A stretch of 11,463 bases of DNA from Burkholderiaceae bacterium (GTDB lineage: Bacteria; Pseudomonadota; Gammaproteobacteria; Burkholderiales; Burkholderiaceae): contig JAKONS010000229.1 of the NCBI GenBank assembly GCA_022701845.1, positions 1-11,463 of the forward strand. Direction: 5' to 3'. Below, piece after piece: positions 1 through 5,307 of the stretch; position 1 is the stretch's first letter; every line of letters begins with the position of its first letter. The position numbers were made by a program, and so were the translations under genes. Under the pieces are notes generated by a model that saw only the letters and a list, made by a program, of their open reading frames with translations, was not told where the DNA came from and did no database searches.

Positions 1-809
1 GACAGCAGCAGGTCGTGGTTGACCACGATCACCTGCGCGCCCACCAGCGTCTTGCGGCGCTCGTAGTAGGCGCACTGGCCGTACGACGGGCAATGCTTGC
101 CGGTGCAGGACGCGGCTTCGGCGGCCATCGGCATCCAGGCGTCGGCCGCGGGCGGGCTCTCCAGCGTGTCGCGGTCGCCGTCCCAGGCACCCGAGGACAG
201 CGCCTGCGCCACGCCGGCATAGAACTTCAGCCGCGCTTCCACCTCGTGCGCCGGGCGCATGTCGCGCGCGCTGCGCTGGGCGGCGTTGTCGTCGGCGAAG
301 AGATCGTCTTCCGGGTCGTCCTCGTCGATCTCGGGCGCGGTCAGGCCGCCCAGGCGCTCCAGCTTCAGGCGGCACACATAACGCCCCCGGCCCTTGGCCA
401 GCGCGAAGCGGAACGGCTGCGGCAGCAGCGTGGCCAGCGCCGGCAGATCCTTGGTGACCAGCTGCTCCTGCAGCGCCACGGTGGCGGTGGAGATCAGCAC
501 CCGGGTATTGCGCGCCAGCGCCAGCGCGATGGCCGGCGCGCAGTAGGCCAGCGATTTGCCGACGCCGGTGCCGGCCTGGATCACCGCGATGGCGCGCACC
601 GGCTCGTCGCCTTCCTCAACCTTGCCGAGCGTGGCCGCACCCAGGGTCTGCGCCACCTTCTCGGCCATGCTGCGCTGGCCGGCGCGGCTGCGGAAACCGT
701 TCGCGGCGGCTACCGCGTCGTCGAACGCGCGCAGCCCGGCCGCGGCGGCCTCCTCGGGGCTCAGCGCGGTCGGGGAATTCGTGGTGTTCGGGGAGTCCGG
801 GGAGGCCAT
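1..809 (-). CDS. dinG: ATP-dependent DNA helicase DinG (N-terminal part, cut by window edge)
   Basis: An XPD-like superfamily 2 DNA helicase with an iron-sulfur cluster; DinG unwinds 5' overhangs, D-loops and R-loops in DNA repair. About 269 residues are visible and the C-terminal part lies off the left edge. The Walker A motif AGTGVGKS is at residues 79-86, and motif Ia (ISTATVALQEQL) is near 106-117. Four cysteines at about 146, 235, 240 and 246 form the 4Fe-4S domain; the +5 and +6 spacing of the last three matches E. coli DinG. VVNHDLLL closes the visible part, just before where the DEAH box should lie. The ATG at 809 was chosen because the conserved F-x-x-R-x-x-Q-x-x-M stretch (residues 39-48) lies downstream of it; no strong Shine-Dalgarno is seen. 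A 67 bp gap separates it from the small membrane protein upstream, so co-transcription is possible. Identity is confident; the exact start is less so. Confidence 0.93.
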   Translation of the reverse strand, partial: MASPDSPNTTNSPTALSPEEAAAAGLRAFDDAVAAANGFRSRAGQRSMAEKVAQTLGAATLGKVEEGDEPVRAIAVIQAGTGVGKSLAYCAPAIALALARNTRVLISTATVALQEQLVTKDLPALATLLPQPFRFALAKGRGRYVCRLKLERLGGLTAPEIDEDDPEDDLFADDNAAQRSARDMRPAHEVEARLKFYAGVAQALSSGAWDGDRDTLESPPAADAWMPMAAEAASCTGKHCPSYGQCAYYERRKTLVGAQVIVVNHDLLL

Positions 810-822
810 GGGCGGAGAGGGT

Positions 823-838
823 CTCGGGGCGCCCCGAG
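823..838. repeat. 16 bp perfect palindrome in the dinG leader
   Basis: CTCGGGGCGCCCCGAG is self-complementary with no spacer and lies 14-29 nt upstream of the dinG ATG. On the minus strand it is not followed by a T run, so it is a poor terminator for the upstream gene. In RNA it could fold near the ribosome-binding region. Function is unknown; GC-rich genomes produce such palindromes by chance. Confidence 0.4.
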
Positions 839-876
839 CAAACGACCGGAGAGCGAAAGGCGAAGAAAGACGCCGC

Positions 877-1047
877 TCAGATGAACTTCGTCATGGCGAA
901 CATGCCGCCGCCGACACCCAGGAGCAACTGCGCGCCGAAGGCCGCCAGCGCGACCTTGCGCACCGGTGCGCCGGGCTCGCTGCGGGCCGACAGCACGGCC
1001 AGCAGGATGTCGATGGCGAAGATGGCGGTCAGGACGATGCCGAGCAT
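877..1047 (-). CDS. Small two-helix inner-membrane protein (56 aa), unknown function
   Basis: A 56-residue hydrophobic protein that I do not recognise. Two predicted membrane helices (about residues 2-19 and 32-52) are joined by a charged loop, ARSEPGAPVRK. Both are rich in Ala, Leu, Val and Gly, and the second has a GVGGG stretch. Codons almost all end in G or C, which supports a real gene rather than a random frame. The ATG at 1047 starts directly on the first helix; the open frame extends further upstream to 1350, but that part runs back through the 3' region of the OmpA-like gene and is low-complexity. The ribosome-binding site is weak. It lies between the OmpA-like lipoprotein and dinG on the same strand, 67 bp before dinG. 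A candidate -10 element (GATAAT, 1139-1144) lies about 90 nt upstream. Confidence 0.7.
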   Translation of the reverse strand: MLGIVLTAIFAIDILLAVLSARSEPGAPVRKVALAAFGAQLLLGVGGGMFAMTKFI

Positions 1048-1128
1048 GGGAGGTACCTGCGGGAACAGGTGGAAAAGGGGACAGGACAGGGGAAGAAGAC
1101 GGGGCGACAGCGGCGCGGAGGACAAAGG

Positions 1129-1180
1129 CGAAGCCGCCATTATCCGGCCCGCTCGCACGGGCCGCACGATGGCGGCTTCG
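1129..1180 (-). terminator. Two-tier hairpin after the OmpA-like gene, candidate terminator
   Basis: A perfect 12 bp inverted repeat (CGAAGCCGCCAT at 1129-1140, ATGGCGGCTTCG at 1169-1180) encloses a second perfect 7 bp repeat (CGGCCCG at 1145-1151, CGGGCCG at 1158-1164) around a 6 nt loop. On the minus strand it begins 36 nt after the OmpA-like stop codon and is followed by CCTTTGTCC. The T run is only three long, so it may be a weak rho-independent terminator or a 3'-end-protecting hairpin. The fold is certain from sequence; the role is inferred. Confidence 0.55.
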
Positions 1181-1216
1181 GTGGGTGCCGGGGCGGCGGC
1201 GCGCCCCGCTGCCCGA

Positions 1217-1873
1217 TCAGGACCGGCTGGGTTCGCCGATGAAGATCTCGACCCGGCGGTTCTGCGCGCGGCCGGCGTTGTTGTCGTTGCTGGCGACCGG
1301 CTGGCGCGAGCCGCGGCCCTCGATGGCGAAGCGCCGGGCGTCGACGCCACGCATCACCACGTAGTCGCGGGTGGCCGCGGCACGGTCGACCGACAGCGGA
1401 TCGTTCACCGCGTCGCTGCCGGTGCTGTCGGTGTGGCCGACGATGCGCACCGTGGCGGCCGGGTTGCTCTGCAGGCTGGCGGCGAAGCGGTCGAGCACCG
1501 GCGCGAAGTTCGACTTCACGTTGGCGCGGCCGGTGTCGAAGGACACGTCGCTGGGGATGTCGAGCTTGAGCAGGTTGTCGGCGGTCTGGGAGACGCCGAT
1601 GCCGGTGCCGCGGGTGGCGGCTTCCATCTCGCGCTTCTGCTTTTCCATGTTGTTCGACCAGATGTAGGTGCCCAGGGCACCCACGCCCGCGCCGATCAGG
1701 GCGCCCTTGCCGGCGTTGCCGCCGCCGACCAGCGCGCCCAGCACCGCGCCGCCCGCGGCGCCGGCGCCGGCGCCCACGGCCGTGCGGCGCTGGGTGTCGC
1801 TCATGTTCATGTCGGCACAGCCGGTGACCAGCAATACCGCGGCGGCGGTTCCGGCGAGGATGAATTTGCGCAT
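1217..1873 (-). CDS. OmpA-family outer-membrane lipoprotein with glycine-zipper segment
   Basis: A 218-residue lipoprotein of the YiaD/Pal-like OmpA group, expected to sit in the outer membrane and bind peptidoglycan. A signal peptide ends in the lipobox LVTGC (Cys19), followed by Ala at +2, which favours outer-membrane sorting. Residues about 33-70 are a glycine-zipper stretch of repeated GAG/GGAVLG/GAGVG, likely to insert in or oligomerise at the membrane. The OmpA_C domain spans about 105-212, with GHTDSTG (146-152), LSVDRA (160-165) and NRRVEIF near the end, the usual peptidoglycan-contact elements. The ATG at 1873 is fixed by AAAGGAG five bases upstream and by the signal peptide; a 33-residue upstream extension of the frame is rejected. 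The gene lies 108 bp after the small peptide gene and is followed by a large hairpin. The family call is firm; a specific gene name is not. Confidence 0.93.
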   Translation of the reverse strand: MRKFILAGTAAAVLLVTGCADMNMSDTQRRTAVGAGAGAAGGAVLGALVGGGNAGKGALIGAGVGALGTYIWSNNMEKQKREMEAATRGTGIGVSQTADNLLKLDIPSDVSFDTGRANVKSNFAPVLDRFAASLQSNPAATVRIVGHTDSTGSDAVNDPLSVDRAAATRDYVVMRGVDARRFAIEGRGSRQPVASNDNNAGRAQNRRVEIFIGEPSRS

Positions 1874-1878
1874 GGAGA

Positions 1879-1885
1879 CTCCTTT
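1879..1885 (-). promoter_or_regulatory. Shine-Dalgarno AAAGGAG of the OmpA-like gene
   Basis: AAAGGAG on the minus strand lies 5 nt before the ATG at 1873. It is the clearest ribosome-binding site in the window and settles the start over in-frame upstream starts that would extend the protein to 251 residues. Confidence 0.75.
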
Positions 1886-1916
1886 GTTTGCGTGTCCGAA
1901 GTGGACGTCGGCGGCC

Positions 1917-1922
1917 ATTATT
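1917..1922 (-). promoter_or_regulatory. Candidate -10 element for the OmpA-like gene
   Basis: AATAAT on the minus strand, in the context CGAATAATGGCCGC, would start transcription about 35-40 nt before the ATG. No good -35 hexamer is seen at 16-18 nt spacing. Nearly the same 14-mer (CGGATAATGGCGGC, two mismatches) occurs on the same strand at 1132-1145, upstream of the small membrane protein gene. The assignment is weak and rests on position and resemblance to TATAAT. Confidence 0.3.
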
Positions 1923-1981
1923 CGAACCGGTCCGGTGGGGGCGGTTTCGCCATGTATCGGTCGCCGCGACAATCCATCGGA

Positions 1982-2089
1982 CTATTCTTCCGGCGGCTCG
2001 CCGCCCCGGCGGCCGGCAAACATCGTCCACCAGACGATCACGCCCAGCACCACCAGCGCCAGCAAGGCTTCGAGCAAAATCAGCAGCAT
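1982..2089 (-). CDS. Single-helix membrane peptide (35 aa), unknown function
   Basis: A 35-residue peptide with one strong membrane helix (about residues 2-24, rich in Leu, Val and Ile and ending in WWTMF), followed by a charged, polar tail, AGRRGGEPPEE. A GGAG lies about 10 nt upstream of the ATG at 2089, and codon choice is mostly GC-ending. Its start codon shares the CATG at 2087-2090 with the start of mltA on the other strand, so the two genes diverge from the same four bases. It precedes the OmpA-like gene in the same direction. Small single-helix proteins of this kind often act on envelope complexes, but no function can be given. It is short enough that a chance frame is possible, although the helix-plus-charged-tail architecture and the ribosome-binding site argue for a gene. 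Confidence 0.55.
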   Translation of the reverse strand: MLLILLEALLALVVLGVIVWWTMFAGRRGGEPPEE

Positions 2090-3305
2090 GACAACAAGAC
2101 TCCCGCAGCGTTGGGTGGAACGGGCCATTCTAGGAATGCTGGGCGGCGTGACGGCACTGGCGCTGGTGTCGTGCGCGGTGCCCAGCCTGCCGCCTGCGGC
2201 CCGCACCGGCGACCCCGGGGCGCCGTCGGCCGGCACCGCCGCCGCACCGGCCGCGATGCCCTCGTTCGGCACCGCCGCACCGTCGCTGCCCGCACCGGCC
2301 GCCGGCCGCGGCCGCTGGGTGCCGGCCGACTGGTCGGAACTGCCCGGCTTCGCCGCCGACGACCTGTCCGATGCCTGGAACGCCTGGACCAAGAGCTGCG
2401 AGCGGCCGGGCCCGGCCTTCGCCGCCCTGTGCGGCGACGTGCGGCGTTTGAGCATCGGCACCCCCGACGAACAGCGCGCCTGGATGATGGCCAAGCTGCA
2501 GCCCTGGCGGGTCGAGTCGGCCGACGGCAATCCCGACGGCCTGCTCACCGCCTACTACGAGCCGGTGGTGCCGGCCAGCCGGCTGCAGGCGCCCGGCTTC
2601 AACGTGCCGCTGTACGGCGCGCCGGCCGGGCTCGGCCAGCGCAAGCCCTGGTTCACCCGCCAGCAGATCGACACCCTGCCCGAGGCCCGCGCCGCGCTGC
2701 AGGGCCGCGCGCTGGCCTGGCTGGCCGACCCGGTCGAGGCGATGGTGCTGCACATCCAGGGTTCCGGCCGGCTGCGCATCGCCGAGCCCGACGGCGGCGT
2801 GCGGCTGGTGCGGCTGGCCTATGCCGGCACCAACGACCAGCCCTACCGCAGCATCGGCACCTGGCTGCTGCAGACCGGCCAGGTGCGCGACGCCACCTGG
2901 CCCGGCATCCGCGCCTGGCTGGCGCAGAACCCGCAGCGCCTCAACGAGCTGATGTGGACCAACCCGCGCTACGTGTTCTTCCGCGAGGAACCGCTCGACG
3001 CGCTGGAGGCGTCGTTCGGGCCGCGCGGCGCGCAGGGCGTGGCGCTGACGCCCGGCCGCTCGATCGCGGTCGACCGCACCAGCATCCCCTACGGCACGCC
3101 GGTGTGGCTGGCGTCGCCGGGGCCCACCGCCGCGCTGCAGCGCCTGGTGATGGCCCAGGACACCGGCAGCGCCATCGTCGGCGCGGTGCGGGCCGATTTC
3201 TTCACCGGCTGGGGCGCGGATGCCGGCGAGACCGCCGGCCGCCTCAAGCAGAGCCTGCGCCTGTGGGCGCTGTGGCCGCGCGGCCTTCCCGGAAACCTGC
3301 CATGA
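2088..3305 (+). CDS. mltA: Membrane-bound lytic murein transglycosylase A (lipoprotein)
   Basis: An outer-membrane lipoprotein that cleaves the MurNAc-GlcNAc bond of peptidoglycan to give 1,6-anhydro-muropeptides. The 405-residue protein has an Arg-containing n-region, a hydrophobic core and the lipobox LVSC (Cys29). An Ala/Pro/Gly-rich linker follows (about 35-75). The MltA fold contains AYYEPVVPAS (155-164, family GYYEP element) and HIQGSGRL (222-229). A C-terminal 3D domain holds SIAVDR...YGTPVW and AQDTGSAI (356-363). Asp358 corresponds to the catalytic Asp of E. coli MltA, and RADFF-x-GWG follows as in the family. The ATG at 2088 was chosen because it supplies positive charge to the signal peptide; the ATG at 2136 would leave none. 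No clear Shine-Dalgarno is seen. The stop overlaps the start of the next lipoprotein gene (ATGA). Confidence 0.95.
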   Translation: MTTRLPQRWVERAILGMLGGVTALALVSCAVPSLPPAARTGDPGAPSAGTAAAPAAMPSFGTAAPSLPAPAAGRGRWVPADWSELPGFAADDLSDAWNAWTKSCERPGPAFAALCGDVRRLSIGTPDEQRAWMMAKLQPWRVESADGNPDGLLTAYYEPVVPASRLQAPGFNVPLYGAPAGLGQRKPWFTRQQIDTLPEARAALQGRALAWLADPVEAMVLHIQGSGRLRIAEPDGGVRLVRLAYAGTNDQPYRSIGTWLLQTGQVRDATWPGIRAWLAQNPQRLNELMWTNPRYVFFREEPLDALEASFGPRGAQGVALTPGRSIAVDRTSIPYGTPVWLASPGPTAALQRLVMAQDTGSAIVGAVRADFFTGWGADAGETAGRLKQSLRLWALWPRGLPGNLP

Positions 3306-3655
3306 GATCCCCGACCATGCGACCCCTGACCTTCGCCCTCGTGTCCTCGGCCCTGGCGCTGGCCGGCTGCACCACCACCAACCCGCTGGCGCCCTACTTC
3401 GGCGGCGCGCCCTACCAGTGCGACAACGGGGTGACGGTGGCGGTGCGCGACGACGGCAGCGCCACCCTGCAGTCGGGCCGCGGCGGCGAGCGGCTGCTGC
3501 GCGACGCCGGCGGCATCGGCGCGCAGAAGGTCTACAGCAACCCCAACGTGCGTTTCACCACCGGCCTGCCGCCGGACGGTCGCGGCGCCTTCCTCGAGGG
3601 CATGGTGCCCAACGGCGGCGCGCAGTGCAGCACCGGCCGGGCGCTGGGTTTCTAG
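3302..3655 (+). CDS. Small lipoprotein resembling MliC-type lysozyme inhibitors
   Basis: A 117-residue lipoprotein: signal peptide, lipobox LALAGC (Cys23), then a compact domain of about 80 residues. The domain begins YQCDNG (Cys40), has a GAQKVY element near 73-78 and ends in AQCS (Cys109). This order (Y-x-C-D, short strands, G-A-x-x-Y turn, terminal Cys able to pair with the first) matches MliC/PliC proteins, which protect peptidoglycan by blocking C-type lysozyme. The Ser usual in the inhibitory S-G-x-x-Y loop is Ile here, so inhibition is not assured. The start at 3302 overlaps the mltA stop, suggesting translational coupling; an in-frame ATG at 3317 would give an 18-residue signal peptide ending at the same Cys and is equally plausible. 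It converges on pyk with a 16 bp gap. The lipoprotein call is firm; MliC likeness is a judgement from pattern. Confidence 0.8.
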   Translation: MRSPTMRPLTFALVSSALALAGCTTTNPLAPYFGGAPYQCDNGVTVAVRDDGSATLQSGRGGERLLRDAGGIGAQKVYSNPNVRFTTGLPPDGRGAFLEGMVPNGGAQCSTGRALGF

Positions 3656-3671
3656 CGGGCGGGCGCGGCGC

Positions 3672-5150
3672 TCAGGTCGCGCGGCAGATCTTCAGCATGT
3701 TGGTGCCGCCGGGCGCGCCCATCGGCTCGCCGCAGGTGATGGCGTAGACATCGCCGCTCTGCACGATGCCGCGGTCCTTCAGGTACTGCTCGGCTTCCTG
3801 CAGCGCCATGTCGCGCTCGGTGCTCGAATCCATCAGCAGCGGGCGCACGTTGCGGTAGAGCGCCATGCGCCGCTGGGTGCTCACCCGCGGGGTCAGGGCG
3901 TAGATCGGCACCGAGATCAGGTGCCGGCTCATCCACAGCACGGTCGAACCGCTGTCGGTCAGGGCGACGATGGCCTTGGCGCCCAGGTGGTGCGCGGTGA
4001 ACAGCGCGCCCATGGCGATCGACTGGTCGATGCGCTTGAAGGTCTGGCCGGTGAAGTCGGCGTCCAGGGTGAACTCCTGCGCCGCCTCCACCGCCGAGCA
4101 GATGGCGGCCATTTCCCGCACCGTCTCGAGCGGGTAGCGGCCGGCCGCGGTCTCGGCCGACAGCATCACCGCATCGGTGCCGTCGAGCACCGCGTTGGCC
4201 ACGTCGCTCACCTCGGCGCGGGTGGGCACCGGGTTGACGATCATGCTTTCCATCATCTGGGTGGCGGTGATCACCAGCTTGTCGGACTCGCGGGCCAGCT
4301 TGATCATGCGTTTCTGCAGCGCCGGCACCGCCGCCAGGCCCACTTCCACCGCCAGGTCGCCGCGCGCCACCATGATGCCGTCGGACACCCGCAGGATCTC
4401 GTCCAACTGCGGCAGCGCCTCGGCCCGCTCGATCTTGGCGATCAGGCCGGGCTTGTGCTTGTATTCGGCACCGGCCACGTTGCACAGCTGGCGGGCCATC
4501 TCCATGTCGGTGGCGTTCTTCGGGAAGCTCACCGCGATGTAGTCGGCCTGGAAGCTCATCGCGGTCTTGATGTCCTCCATGTCCTTGCCGGTGAGGGCCG
4601 GCGCGGTCAGCCCGCCGCCCTGCTTGTTGATGCCCTTGTTGTTCGACAGCTCGCCGCCGATGCGCACCGTGGTGCGCACCTCCTCGCCGCGCACCGCATC
4701 CACCTTCAGCACGATCAGGCCGTCGTTGAGCAGCAGGACGTCGCCGGCCTGCACGTCGCGCGGCAGCTCCTTGTAGTCGAGGCCGACGCCGGCCACGTCG
4801 CCCAGCTCGGTGCGCGAGGCGTCCAGCACGAAACTCGCACCCTGCTCCAGCATCACCCGGCCGGCGGCGAACTTGCCGACACGGATCTTCGGGCCCTGCA
4901 GGTCGGCCATGATGGCCACCTCGCGGCCGGCGCGCTGGGCGGCGGCGCGCACCATGGCGGCGCGCTCCACATGGTCCTGCGCGGTGCCGTGGCTGAAGTT
5001 CAGCCGCACCACGTTCATGCCGGCGCGGATCAGCGCCTCCAGCATCTCGGGCGTGTTCGACGACGGCCCCAGCGTGGCGACGATCTTGGTGGCGCGGCGC
5101 GGCCGGTTCGAGGCGGACATGATGGCGGCGGCGGGGATGGCAAAGGGCAC
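3672..5150 (-). CDS. pyk: Pyruvate kinase (PykA-like)
   Basis: Cytoplasmic glycolytic enzyme converting phosphoenolpyruvate and ADP to pyruvate and ATP. From the GTG at 5150 the protein is 492 aa; from the ATG at 5120 it is 482, closer to the family norm. Seen in order: TKIVATLGP (21-29), NVVRLNFSHG (46-55), DLQGPKIRVG, the catalytic signature LIAKIERAEAL with Lys239, ARGDLAVEVG (262-271; the family usually has G where this has Ala267), ITATQMMESM and TRAEVSDVANAVLDGTDA. The C-terminal regulatory domain (LTDSGSTVLWMSR onward) is complete. The GGGLTAPALTGKD loop and the QKRMI helix resemble PykA rather than PykF. The GTG is preferred because GGAG lies 6 nt upstream while the ATG has none. ggt lies upstream with a terminator between them, so pyk probably has its own promoter. 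Confidence 0.96.
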   Translation of the reverse strand: MPFAIPAAAIMSASNRPRRATKIVATLGPSSNTPEMLEALIRAGMNVVRLNFSHGTAQDHVERAAMVRAAAQRAGREVAIMADLQGPKIRVGKFAAGRVMLEQGASFVLDASRTELGDVAGVGLDYKELPRDVQAGDVLLLNDGLIVLKVDAVRGEEVRTTVRIGGELSNNKGINKQGGGLTAPALTGKDMEDIKTAMSFQADYIAVSFPKNATDMEMARQLCNVAGAEYKHKPGLIAKIERAEALPQLDEILRVSDGIMVARGDLAVEVGLAAVPALQKRMIKLARESDKLVITATQMMESMIVNPVPTRAEVSDVANAVLDGTDAVMLSAETAAGRYPLETVREMAAICSAVEAAQEFTLDADFTGQTFKRIDQSIAMGALFTAHHLGAKAIVALTDSGSTVLWMSRHLISVPIYALTPRVSTQRRMALYRNVRPLLMDSSTERDMALQEAEQYLKDRGIVQSGDVYAITCGEPMGAPGGTNMLKICRAT

Positions 5151-5156
5151 GGTGGT

Positions 5157-5160
5157 CTCC
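5157..5160 (-). promoter_or_regulatory. Shine-Dalgarno GGAG favouring the GTG start of pyk
   Basis: GGAG on the minus strand lies 6 nt before the GTG at 5150. The alternative ATG at 5120 is preceded by a run of GCC codons with no purine-rich site. This is the only sequence evidence between the two starts; family length favours the ATG. Confidence 0.5.
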
Positions 5161-5200
5161 AGCGTTCTGTCTAAACGACGATTCTGCTACGCCGCGGCGG

Positions 5201-5216
5201 GCGGCCGGCCGGCCGC
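5201..5216. repeat. GGCC-repeat palindrome in the ggt-pyk intergenic region
   Basis: GCGGCCGGCCGGCCGC is a perfect 16 bp palindrome between the ggt terminator and the pyk start, about 50 nt upstream of the GTG. It could fold in the pyk leader RNA or simply reflect GC-rich spacer DNA. No promoter hexamers can be assigned confidently around it. Confidence 0.35.
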
Positions 5217-5228
5217 AGCCCGCCAACG

Positions 5229-5264
5229 AAAAACCCCGCGGGGCCGGGGTGGCCGTCGCGGGGT
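5229..5264 (-). terminator. Rho-independent terminator of ggt
   Basis: On the minus strand an 8 bp perfect stem (ACCCCGCG at 5264-5257, CGCGGGGT at 5240-5233) encloses an inner GGCC/GGCC stem with loop ACCCC. A run of five T (5233-5229) follows immediately. A competing 6 bp stem, ACCCCG/CGGGGT, with a 6 nt loop ends at the same T run. It starts 43 nt after the ggt stop codon and separates ggt from pyk. Confidence 0.85.
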
Positions 5265-5307
5265 GGCAGCGCGGGCGGTGCGCAGGGCACCGCGGGCGAT
5301 GGGTCGA

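Noticed and set aside
1874..1972. A 33-residue N-terminal extension of the OmpA-like protein
   Set aside because: The downstream ATG has AAAGGAG at 5 nt and starts directly on a lipoprotein signal peptide; the extension would bury that signal.
881..3655. A 924-codon open frame on the plus strand through the dinG leader, OmpA-like and mltA region
   Set aside because: It runs antisense to or out of frame with genes that have clear motifs, its composition is Ala/Gly/Arg/His low complexity, and only its last part is real (the MliC-like lipoprotein). Such frames are expected in very GC-rich DNA.
3652..5226. A 524-codon minus-strand frame overlapping pyk
   Set aside because: It is a +1 shadow of pyk; the pyk frame carries all pyruvate kinase motifs.
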